This document shows, one piece after another, positions 1 to 5,844 of a stretch of DNA of 5,844 nt; the first letter of the stretch is position 1, and each line of letters begins with the position of its first letter. The translations under genes were made by a program, and so were the position numbers. The DNA is taken from contig JARDZH010000162.1 of NCBI GenBank assembly GCA_029240955.1, forward strand, positions 1-5,844. The letters run 5' to 3'. A model generated the notes under the pieces. The model ran no database searches and had not been told where the DNA came from. It was given only the letters and a program-made list of their open reading frames with translations. The DNA comes from Pseudomonas sp. (GTDB lineage Bacteria > Pseudomonadota > Gammaproteobacteria > Pseudomonadales > Pseudomonadaceae).

Positions 1-1771
1 CCTCCATCGGCGCCAGGCAAGCCGGGTCCGGCGTGGGCACGTAGTGGTTGTAGAACGTGCAGCCCTCCACCGAAGGCCCGAGCACCCACAGCCGCGGGTG
101 CACCGAGCCGTCCTGTTGCAGTGCGCGGCCCAGCGCGTCGGTGTCGATCCCGTCAGCCGGCCAAGGATGAGCCGCACGGATCAGCCCCTGCTGGAGCAGA
201 TCTGCAATCAACTCTTGAGCACTCCCGGACAAGCCGCTGTGAGCGACCCGGGCGGGGATGACCTGATCGAAGTCGAGGTGATGTTCAGCGCCAGGGCCGA
301 GTACGGTCACAACCCCGGCATCGATCAGCGCCAGCAGGTCTTCGTAGCGTTCAAGCTGCGGGCCGCCGACCAGACGGTTGGAAACCCTGGCCCAGACGCT
401 GTAGAAATCATGGGTGGAGGCGTCGGTGAGGCCGTGACGATCAGCCACTCGGCGCAACAGGTCGCGGCAGTCGCGCCAGACCTCCAGCGCAGCCTTGACC
501 GGACTCTGCGCAGCGCCCAGGCGGCTAAGCGCAAGATCACGTTCGATCCAGTGCCGAAACCACGCCGCGTAGGCCTCGCCCTGCCCCGACCCTGAACCTG
601 GCCACGCCGCGGTGGGCATCCACTCCAGCGGATCGAATGCGCCCCACTGATCTGCCAGTCCTGCAAACAGCGTCTCGCGAGCCACGTTATCGGTCGCCAT
701 GCGCAGTTGATGTTGCACGCGGCCGAGCTGCGCCGGCGCGTCCCGCTGCAGCCGTGTCTGATAAAACACGGCGCGCATCTCAGCGGCGATCAGCGGCAGC
801 ACATCATGGCGAAAATCCAGCTGGCCTGCCTCGCGCCCCAAACGCAGCGCGTCCACCGCGGCTGCGGTGAAGAACAGCCGTGGCCATTTCAGTGAGTCGA
901 CCGCAATCCGGGGCCTGGCGTGAAAGGGCAAACCGCTGCGCGACTGCAGGAACACCTGTGGCTCACGACCGGACGGCTGATAACGCCAGCCGGCAAAACC
1001 CTGATCGCGGACGTAACGGCCACCGCGGCCTTCGGTCAGCCCGGCCAGTGTGTCCATCGCCGTAAGCCCCAGCCCCTCGATAGCGACGCGGCCGTGGGCC
1101 TCTTCAACACTCGACGCCTGCGGTGCATGGCCGGTGGTGAGAAACACCGCATCGCACGCCTTTTGCCAGCCGCTGGCGCTGACCAGCCGGAAACCCGTAC
1201 GGCCGGCCAACGGCCGACACTGGCTGAGCTTTTCTGCGTGGTGCTGAACCTGCACGTGCGCCGGGCAGCTCTGGATCAGCAGGCGATAACAGGCTTGCAG
1301 GTAGCGCCCCAGTAGCTTGCGCGGCACGAAATCGCCGTACTGCACTGGCCGGCCGCCGTGCTCGACGACATGACCTCGCTCATCCAGCTGCACACCGCGC
1401 TGGTTGCACCATTGCAGGAAGGTCATGGTCGCGGACTCACTGGCCGGAAACGCCGAAGAGAATGCGGACAACTGCCCGGCCGGGGTGTTGAGCATCAGGT
1501 AATCGGGCTGCTCGCTGTGGTGCAGCCCGCCGCCCGGCGCCCGCGGTTCGAAGACGTCGATGCGCAGACGCAGACCCGGGGTCTGGCGCGCCAGGCCGAT
1601 GAGTTGCTCCAGCACGCTGAGGCCTCGCGACCCCATGCCGACGATCGCGATTCTCGATGGCTCGTTTCTGAACTGTCCGGTTCTGAACGGCTCGGCTCTG
1701 AACGGCTGGGCCGGGGAATGGGCAGCCCGGTCGGCTTCAGCCTGCCTAGCCTGTAGGGAAATCCTTTTCAT
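1..1771 (-). CDS. FAD/NAD(P)-binding oxidoreductase-like protein (PF13454 type), 3' end off window
   Basis: The frame reads from ATG at 1771 to base 1 without a stop (590 residues visible), so the gene runs off the left edge. An N-terminal dinucleotide-binding motif, IAIVGMGSRG (residues 41-50), is followed by EPRAPGGGL (75-83), LMLNTPAGQLSAF (92-104), VPRKLLGRYL (149-158) and a strand ending TTGHAP (212-217). Late in the protein come LIDAGVVTVLGPG and LWVLGPSVEG (561-570). This order is typical of the large FAD-NAD(P)-binding family PF13454, whose members are about 600 residues, so probably only a short tail is missing. The start is firm: no other ATG, GTG or TTG lies in frame before the Rossmann motif, and GGTGA sits 5 bp upstream. 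The 40-residue leader before the motif is unusually long and carries a small repeat. The reaction is unknown. By context it is a redox partner or tailoring enzyme acting with the upstream diaminopropionate synthase and N-hydroxylase. A cytosolic location is likely, since no signal peptide or membrane segment is seen. Confidence 0.88.
   Translation of the reverse strand, partial: MKRISLQARQAEADRAAHSPAQPFRAEPFRTGQFRNEPSRIAIVGMGSRGLSVLEQLIGLARQTPGLRLRIDVFEPRAPGGGLHHSEQPDYLMLNTPAGQLSAFSSAFPASESATMTFLQWCNQRGVQLDERGHVVEHGGRPVQYGDFVPRKLLGRYLQACYRLLIQSCPAHVQVQHHAEKLSQCRPLAGRTGFRLVSASGWQKACDAVFLTTGHAPQASSVEEAHGRVAIEGLGLTAMDTLAGLTEGRGGRYVRDQGFAGWRYQPSGREPQVFLQSRSGLPFHARPRIAVDSLKWPRLFFTAAAVDALRLGREAGQLDFRHDVLPLIAAEMRAVFYQTRLQRDAPAQLGRVQHQLRMATDNVARETLFAGLADQWGAFDPLEWMPTAAWPGSGSGQGEAYAAWFRHWIERDLALSRLGAAQSPVKAALEVWRDCRDLLRRVADRHGLTDASTHDFYSVWARVSNRLVGGPQLERYEDLLALIDAGVVTVLGPGAEHHLDFDQVIPARVAHSGLSGSAQELIADLLQQGLIRAAHPWPADGIDTDALGRALQQDGSVHPRLWVLGPSVEGCTFYNHYVPTPDPACLAPME
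1664..1708. repeat. three tandem 15-bp imperfect repeats inside the PF13454 gene
   Basis: Three consecutive 15-mers occur on the plus strand: gtttctgaactgtcc, ggttctgaacggctc and ggctctgaacggctg. They share the core tCTGAACnG. The unit is a multiple of three, so it stays in frame and encodes the five-residue repeats PFRAE, PFRTG and QFRNE (residues 23-37) on the minus strand. It lies in the variable leader before the FAD-binding fold and looks like local slippage duplication. No function is evident. Confidence 0.8.
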
Positions 1772-1776
1772 GACAT

Positions 1777-1781
1777 TCACC
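1777..1781 (-). promoter_or_regulatory. ribosome binding site of the PF13454 gene, overlapping upstream stop
   Basis: On the minus strand GGTGA lies 5 bases before the ATG at 1771, and its last three bases are the stop codon of the sbnA-sbnB fusion. This geometry favours translational coupling. An ATG directly after that stop meets an in-frame TGA two codons later, so it is not the start. Confidence 0.6.
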
Positions 1782-3786
1782 AGCGATTCGATTCGAAGAA
1801 AAAGTTCGGTACGGCCAGCGCACTGCCCTTGGCCAGCGCCTGCCGATAGATGCGATAGCCCACCGCAAGGTCCAGCACGCCCAGGCCGAACGGCGAGAAG
1901 ATCGAGGCTTTGTCAGGGCTGAGCTCGACCTCGCCGCACATCAACTGCGCCAGCGTGCCGGTGATGAACGAGCGGTCCTGATAGTGCTGCACGGCCAGGT
2001 CCGGCGAGGTTTGCGCCTTGAGGCAATGCTCAACGTCGTCGAGGATGTTGTTGGCTGCGGCAATCACCTGCGGACCGAGGTCGCGCAGCGAGATATTGAG
2101 CACGAGCTGTCCCGGCGCGAACAGCGGTTCCAGCACATACGGGCTCGGCGCCGTGGTTGCGAACACCACCAGATCGGCACGCAGGCTGTCCGCCAGGTCG
2201 GCACCGTCTGCAGACAGGCCGTGGTGATTGGAGGCGTGGGCCAGCAGCGCGGCAGCGCTGACCTGGTCGGTGTCGTGCACGCTGACGTGCTGCATCGTCC
2301 AGCCGTCGCTGACGAAAATGTCGAGAATCGTGCGGGCAATGAACCCCGCGCCTATGAACGCCACGCGCTTGACCTGACGCTGGCGGCGGTTCATCCACCA
2401 GGCGCCCAGCACGGCCGAGGCCGCCGTGCGCGAGGCGCTGATGCGCGACGCTTCAAGACATGCAAAGGCGTAGCCGGTGTGCGGGTCGTTGAGCACCAGC
2501 ACCGCCGAGGCCCGCTGCAGACCGGATTCGGTGTTGCCCGGAAAGCTGGAAATCCACTTGATGCCGCTGACCGGCTGCTCGCCTTGCAGACTCGCCGGCA
2601 AGGCAATGATCCGGTTGGCCGGCGCGTCGGGAAAGCGCAGGAAATAGCTGTCAGGATTGACGGTCTGGCCGGCGTGATGCTCCAGATAAGCGCCGCGCAC
2701 GTCCTCGATGCACGCCTGCGGGTCGGCGCTCAACAGCCGCGCAACCACTTGCCCGTCGACCAGATGAAACGGCGCATCACGCTGCTGTCTGGCGGCGAGA
2801 TAGCGCGTCCACTCCGGCACGATGGGCATGTCCGCCAGCGCCATGCTCAGCACCTCGGCGCCGAACCGCTGCTCCACCCACTGATCGTCGTACAGCGTAT
2901 CCAGATAACGTTCGCCCCAGTCCGGCGACAGCGCCACCACCACCGAACCTGGCTCGATGCGCTCGCGCCAGGCATGCACGGCAGCGATCACGGTCGCGGT
3001 CGAACCGCCGACCAGCATCCCCTTGGTGCGCGCCAGCAACCGGCACATGGCGACGGTGCGTGACTCGGGCACCATCTCCAGTGCGTGGATCCCGTCGATG
3101 TCGAAGATCGGCGGCCGCTGGCTGGTGCCCAGCCCCGGTATGAAACGGCGACCGGGCGGCGTGTCGAACGTGACTGAGCCGACACTGTCCACAGCGATGA
3201 TTCGAGTGGTCGGATGGTGCTTGCGGAAATGCTGCACGCAGCCCATCAGCGTGCCAGTGGTCCCGGCGCCGACGAACAGATAATCCACATGCCCGACTTC
3301 ACGGGAAATGGAACGCGCAGTCGTGCAGGCGTGAGCGCGCGGGTTGGCGGCGTTCTCGTATTGATTGAGCCACACGTAACGCGGGTCGCTGGCGACCTTG
3401 TCGCGAATCAGCTCAAGGCGCGTGCCCAGATAACCGCCGTTGGCGTCCGGCGTCTCGACGCGAATCACGTCAGCGCCGTACGTGCGCATCATGCGGATGT
3501 TGTGGTTCGAGGTGTTGGGGTCGACCACGCAGGTGAAGGCAATGCCGCGCTCGGCGCAGAGCATCGCCAGCGCGACCCCGAGGTTGCCGGATGACGATTC
3601 GATCAGAACCGTGTCGGGGCCGATCAGACCACGGGCCTGCAGGTCATTCACCAGGCCTGCGGCGGTCTTGAGCTTGATCGAGCCTGCGGGGTTGAACGAC
3701 TCCATTTTCAGGAGAAAGTCGGGGCCAACGCCCGACACCTTGAGGAAGGTCCGGTCGTGGACGATGTCGCTGATTGTCTCGTACAT
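1777..3786 (-). CDS. sbnA-sbnB: fused SbnA-SbnB: bifunctional L-2,3-diaminopropionate biosynthesis protein
   Basis: Known SbnA joins O-phospho-L-serine and L-glutamate to give N-(1-amino-1-carboxyl-2-ethyl)-glutamate. SbnB then oxidatively cleaves this with NAD+ to L-Dap and 2-oxoglutarate. Here both are one 669-residue cytosolic protein. Residues 1 to about 313 are the PLP cysteine-synthase fold: NPAGSIK with the presumed Schiff-base Lys38, ESSSGN (63-68), PDANGGYLGTR (113-123), the phosphate loop GAGTTGT (173-179), GGSTA (260-264) and SPDWGERYLD (287-296). Residues from about 339 to 669 are SbnB: GIKWISSFPGN (408-418), QRASAVLVLND, EASRISASRTAA (445-456) and the NAD-binding GAGFIA (479-484). 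The ATG at 3786 is chosen because translation further upstream only overlaps the previous gene and SbnA homology starts here; a weak SD lies 5 bp upstream. Odd points are the fusion itself, the DR missing after the catalytic lysine (SIKLK instead of SxKDR), and TF in place of the usual GxTP near the N-terminus. The family call is confident. The exact substrates are inferred. Confidence 0.92.
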   Translation of the reverse strand: MYETISDIVHDRTFLKVSGVGPDFLLKMESFNPAGSIKLKTAAGLVNDLQARGLIGPDTVLIESSSGNLGVALAMLCAERGIAFTCVVDPNTSNHNIRMMRTYGADVIRVETPDANGGYLGTRLELIRDKVASDPRYVWLNQYENAANPRAHACTTARSISREVGHVDYLFVGAGTTGTLMGCVQHFRKHHPTTRIIAVDSVGSVTFDTPPGRRFIPGLGTSQRPPIFDIDGIHALEMVPESRTVAMCRLLARTKGMLVGGSTATVIAAVHAWRERIEPGSVVVALSPDWGERYLDTLYDDQWVEQRFGAEVLSMALADMPIVPEWTRYLAARQQRDAPFHLVDGQVVARLLSADPQACIEDVRGAYLEHHAGQTVNPDSYFLRFPDAPANRIIALPASLQGEQPVSGIKWISSFPGNTESGLQRASAVLVLNDPHTGYAFACLEASRISASRTAASAVLGAWWMNRRQRQVKRVAFIGAGFIARTILDIFVSDGWTMQHVSVHDTDQVSAAALLAHASNHHGLSADGADLADSLRADLVVFATTAPSPYVLEPLFAPGQLVLNISLRDLGPQVIAAANNILDDVEHCLKAQTSPDLAVQHYQDRSFITGTLAQLMCGEVELSPDKASIFSPFGLGVLDLAVGYRIYRQALAKGSALAVPNFFFESNRW
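2773..2847 (-). other. SbnA/SbnB fusion junction (interdomain linker)
   Basis: This codes for roughly residues 314-338 (from MALADMPIVPEW to RQQRD) between the C-terminal end of the SbnA-type fold and the start of the SbnB-type fold (FHLVDGQVVARLL). In standalone relatives such as staphylococcal SbnA and SbnB the two chains end and begin about here. No stop codon, start codon with SD, or frame change separates the halves. The boundaries are estimated from recalled homologues and are accurate to perhaps ten residues. Confidence 0.6.
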
Positions 3787-3791
3787 GAGGG

Positions 3792-3798
3792 TCACTTC
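3792..3798 (-). promoter_or_regulatory. weak ribosome binding site of sbnA-sbnB
   Basis: On the minus strand GAAGTGA ends 5 bases before the ATG at 3786 and begins within the stop codon of the N-hydroxylase gene. The match to the anti-SD is only partial, so translation may rely on ribosomes finishing the upstream gene. It supports the ATG at 3786 as the start. Confidence 0.45.
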
Positions 3799-5143
3799 AC
3801 TGTGCCGGAATCGGTTCAAAGTCGGGGGTCGGTGTGGCGTGTCCGCGCAGAGCCGGGTCACGCACGGCACGTTCCAGGGCGTGAGCGATGCGCTCGGCAC
3901 GCAGCGCCATCAGCGAGAAGGACTGGCTGTCACTGATGCCGTGACTGCGTTCGGACAGACCGTTGACCCAGAGCTTCACCTCGCAGCCCTCTCGGGTCGC
4001 TACCTGGTAATCGCGGTCGATCAACAGGCCGCCGTCGCGATCAGCCTTGAGCCAAGGCTGCAGGTTGCTGAGCAGCGGCGGGATCAGGTACTGCTGGTAG
4101 CCGGTACCCAGCACCACCACGTCGACATCGAGCGTGGTGCTGTGGCGGCTGAAAGTGTCGGTCAGCACCACGCGATAGCCCTCGCCCAGCGGCTGGATGT
4201 CCGATACAACACGGTAGGCGTGGCTGTGCAGACGCTGGCGCCCGGCGATGCGGTCTTCGTACATCAGCGAGAAGAGATTCTGGCTTTCGTCCGGGTCAAT
4301 GCCGGCGTAATTGGTCGAACGACTCCAGTCGAGGAACCGGTGCCGCGCGGCCGGCTCAAGGTTGTGGAAGTAGTCAACGTGGTCCGGGCCGAACACCCGA
4401 TTGGGAAACTGCCCCAACTGCGTGAGTTTGAAACCCGCCGAGCGATGCACCGAATGGACTTCAAGGCCGCGGTCACGGCCCAGCAGTTCCAGCACCGACT
4501 CGCTGGCGCTCTGACCGGAACCCAGCACCAGCCAGCGCTTGGGCAGCTCGGGGCCGAGGGCGTCGAGGCGGGTCAGAAACTGCGAGGTATGGAACAATCG
4601 CGGCCCTTGCAGCGGCACAAACGCCTCGGGAATTCGCGGCGCACTGCCGCTGGAAAGCACGACGTTGCGCGTGGTGAACCGGGCATTCGGCGTCACCAGT
4701 TCCACGGCCTCTAAGCGACCGTCCCTCATGACCGGCAGGATGTCAGTCACCGGCGTACTGAAGTGGGCGTCGCCGCTCACTTGCCCGGACACCCAGGCCA
4801 CGTAGTCCGACCATTCATGGCGGCTTGCCGGACGACCCAGCAGCCCGAAGTCGAACATGCGGCCCATGGCTTTGAGGTACATGGCGAACGAGAACCGGCT
4901 GCGGGGGTTGCGCGGCGTCACCAGATCACGGAACACGTGATGATTGATGTCCGTGCCTTCGAGCAGCAGTTCGGGATGCCATTGGGTATGCGGCGCGGCT
5001 TCGAAGTAGCGCAGCGACAGTTCGCCAAGCGGCGCATTGGCTTCCCGTGCGTCCTCGAACGCGCAGGACAACGCGATGCCAGCAGGCCCGAAGCCGATGC
5101 ACACGGCGTCGGATGCAAGTGGGTGTTGCGTAACAAGAGTCAT
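3797..5143 (-). CDS. flavin-dependent amine N-hydroxylase, SidA/PvdA/IucD family (lysine/ornithine N-monooxygenase-like)
   Basis: Members of this class B flavoprotein family use FAD, NADPH and O2 to hydroxylate a side-chain amine, usually of ornithine or lysine for siderophore hydroxamates. The protein has 448 residues, close to PvdA. It shows the FAD motif GFGPAG (17-22), WHPELLLEGTD (55-65), RNPRSRFSF (78-86), the NADPH motif VLGSGQSASE (206-215), a TNY motif, LGTGY (345-349) and the C-terminal SHGISDSQS signature. The ATG at 5143 is preferred over upstream starts because it places GFGPAG near the N-terminus as in the family, has GGACGAG 6 bp upstream, and avoids a 150-bp overlap with the preceding gene. 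The conserved substrate-site stretch MQxxFxKDL reads INHHVFRDL here (66-74). The Gln and Lys that contact ornithine in PvdA/SidA are therefore Asn67 and Arg72. The substrate is thus uncertain. The adjacent L-Dap synthase makes Dap or a Dap-derived amine a candidate. Confidence 0.9.
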   Translation of the reverse strand: MTLVTQHPLASDAVCIGFGPAGIALSCAFEDAREANAPLGELSLRYFEAAPHTQWHPELLLEGTDINHHVFRDLVTPRNPRSRFSFAMYLKAMGRMFDFGLLGRPASRHEWSDYVAWVSGQVSGDAHFSTPVTDILPVMRDGRLEAVELVTPNARFTTRNVVLSSGSAPRIPEAFVPLQGPRLFHTSQFLTRLDALGPELPKRWLVLGSGQSASESVLELLGRDRGLEVHSVHRSAGFKLTQLGQFPNRVFGPDHVDYFHNLEPAARHRFLDWSRSTNYAGIDPDESQNLFSLMYEDRIAGRQRLHSHAYRVVSDIQPLGEGYRVVLTDTFSRHSTTLDVDVVVLGTGYQQYLIPPLLSNLQPWLKADRDGGLLIDRDYQVATREGCEVKLWVNGLSERSHGISDSQSFSLMALRAERIAHALERAVRDPALRGHATPTPDFEPIPAQ

Positions 5144-5149
5144 GGAATT

Positions 5150-5156
5150 CTCGTCC
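5150..5156 (-). promoter_or_regulatory. ribosome binding site of the N-hydroxylase gene
   Basis: On the minus strand GGACGAG lies 6 bases before the ATG at 5143, inside the 50-bp spacer after the binding-protein gene. It decides the start codon in favour of 5143 over the longer upstream reading frame. Confidence 0.55.
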
Positions 5157-5193
5157 GTGGAATTGACAGCAAAGGTTTGAATGAACGGCAAGC

Positions 5194-5844
5194 TCAGCCA
5201 CTGAGCGGGATCAGTCCTGCCGGACCGATGCGCCAGAGCTGGGTCCACACGCCATGGCGTTCGCCACGGGTAAAAGCGACTTCGCCCAGCGGAGTATCGA
5301 AACGGGTGGTTTGCAATGCCTGGAGCAGCTCGTGCCTGCGCCACGCACCGGTCGCGAGCTGCGCCAGCACGTGCAACATCAACAGGCTTTCCCGGTAGTA
5401 GGTTTCAGGCGGCGCGTTGAACAGCGCTTGCAGCTGCGCATCCCCTGAGCCAAACGCTTGATCCGCAGCGCCGAAGCCGATGACGTAAGTGCTGTCGTCC
5501 GCCTCTGGCGCGGTGCCCAACTGCATGGAAACCGCGTCGTCGGTGAGCACCAGCGGCGCTTTGCTGCCCGCAGCGCGACGCGATTGCCAATGCTCGCGAC
5601 TGGCGCGCAGGCGGCCGGCGAACACCTCGACCTGCGCCTGCTCGCGTTCGGCAACCCTTTGCAAACCGGCTTGCGCTGCAGTCTTCGCGATGGCGCTGGC
5701 CAGGCCTTGCCCGTGGGCGCTGTCATCGGCGCTGACATGCACGACCTGCCATTTCCGCCCCGTCAGCCAATCGACCAGATCTGCCGCCAGTTGCCGGTCG
5801 GACGGGCAAAAGCGGAATACATTGGCGTGTTGCTGCGTGAGGCC
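5194..5844 (-). CDS. type-1 periplasmic-binding-protein-like protein (LivK/Peripla_BP_6 fold), 5' end off window
   Basis: The frame is open from the right edge to the TGA at 5194-5196, giving 216 visible residues. It reads through the internal GTG at 5742, which is therefore not the likely start. The first visible residues resemble the second half of branched-chain amino acid or amide binding proteins: NVFRFCPSDRQLAADLVDWL, then a strand and helix with HVSADDSAHGQGLASAIAK. A middle segment contains APLVLTDDAVS and TYVIGFGAADQ. Then come a helical PETYYRESLLMLHVLAQLAT and a C-terminus FDTPLGEVAFTRGER ending WRIGPAGLIPLSG, which matches the usual TPLG-x-V-x-F ending. Such proteins are about 370-400 residues, so roughly the first half and any signal peptide lie outside. 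It could bind a substrate or product for ABC uptake, or act as a ligand sensor like AmiC. No permease or ATPase is visible. It is in the same orientation as the biosynthetic genes, 50 bp upstream. Confidence 0.75.
   Translation of the reverse strand, partial: GLTQQHANVFRFCPSDRQLAADLVDWLTGRKWQVVHVSADDSAHGQGLASAIAKTAAQAGLQRVAEREQAQVEVFAGRLRASREHWQSRRAAGSKAPLVLTDDAVSMQLGTAPEADDSTYVIGFGAADQAFGSGDAQLQALFNAPPETYYRESLLMLHVLAQLATGAWRRHELLQALQTTRFDTPLGEVAFTRGERHGVWTQLWRIGPAGLIPLSG

Larger units (their letters stand above)
1..5844 (-). other. predicted single transcription unit (four genes)
   Basis: All four genes run leftward with gaps of 50, 10 and 5 bp. Two of the three junctions place the SD over the upstream stop codon. 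No convincing promoter, hairpin-plus-T-tract terminator or divergent gene interrupts the run, so a single operon extending beyond both window edges is the simplest reading. The promoter must lie to the right of the window and the terminator to the left. Confidence 0.65.

Noticed and set aside
44..595. 183-residue plus-strand open frame and the overlapping 113-residue minus-strand frame at 325-666
   Set aside because: Both are out-of-frame shadows of the PF13454 gene, whose own minus-strand frame is open through the whole region with family motifs.
1772..1776. ATG immediately after the sbnA-sbnB stop codon
   Set aside because: It reaches TGA two codons later, so it cannot start the flavoprotein. 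The ATG at 1771 is the only usable start before the Rossmann motif.
1984..3063. 359-residue plus-strand open frame
   Set aside because: It is antisense to the sbnA-sbnB fusion. The composition is Arg/His/Ala-rich and low in motif content, typical of a shadow frame in GC-rich DNA.
3440..4714. 424-residue plus-strand open frame
   Set aside because: It lies antisense to the N-hydroxylase and the start of sbnA-sbnB. Its translation has no recognisable motif, and it is explained by strong G/C third-position bias on the opposite strand.
5163..5190. Perfect TTGACA hexamer on the plus strand in the 50-bp spacer
   Set aside because: At 17 bp spacing there is no -10-like sequence, and it would drive transcription antisense to the binding-protein gene. 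On the minus strand TTGCCG followed by TGTCAA is too weak to call a promoter.
5144..5344. N-terminal extension of the N-hydroxylase to a start at 5344
   Set aside because: It would overlap the binding-protein gene by about 150 bp and add a 67-residue leader before the FAD motif. The ATG at 5143 has a ribosome binding site and gives the usual family length.
1..5844. Search for tRNA, rRNA, CRISPR, insertion sequence or rho-independent terminator
   Set aside because: No cloverleaf, spaced repeat array, transposase-like frame or hairpin with T-tract was seen. The window is almost fully coding.

Overview
The window is about 62-65% GC, and its third codon positions are strongly G/C-biased. Together with the gene families present, this suggests a Pseudomonas-like gammaproteobacterium. 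No rRNA or housekeeping marker is present, so this placement is an inference. All real genes lie on the minus strand and nearly fill the window. Transcription therefore runs from the right edge to the left edge.

In transcription order there are four genes. (1) The C-terminal 216 residues of a type-1 periplasmic-binding-protein-like (LivK/Peripla_BP_6) protein, cut by the right edge. (2) After 50 bp, a 448-residue flavin-dependent amine N-hydroxylase of the SidA/PvdA/IucD family. (3) After 10 bp, a 669-residue natural fusion of SbnA (a PLP-dependent, cysteine-synthase-fold ACEGA synthase) with SbnB (an NAD-dependent dehydrogenase of the ornithine cyclodeaminase fold). The two activities together make L-2,3-diaminopropionate (L-Dap). 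(4) After 5 bp, a large FAD/NAD(P)-binding protein of the PF13454 type, with 590 residues visible, open at the left edge. The left 1.77 kb has no ORF closed at both ends that makes sense, because its real gene runs off the window. It translates without a stop from 1771 to base 1.

The tight spacing, shared strand and ribosome-binding sites embedded in upstream stop codons point to one operon with translational coupling. The combination reads as part of a specialised-metabolite or metallophore pathway. SbnA-SbnB supplies L-Dap, the SidA-like enzyme oxidises an amine nitrogen (possibly of Dap or a Dap-derived intermediate), and the PF13454 flavoprotein may carry out another redox step. The binding protein may take up or sense a substrate or product. 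No carrier protein, adenylation domain, NIS synthetase, exporter or receptor is in the window, so the product cannot be named. The most unusual points are the SbnA-SbnB fusion, the altered substrate-binding motif of the N-hydroxylase, the altered active-site loop of the SbnA half, and a small in-frame tandem repeat at the N-terminus of the PF13454 protein.
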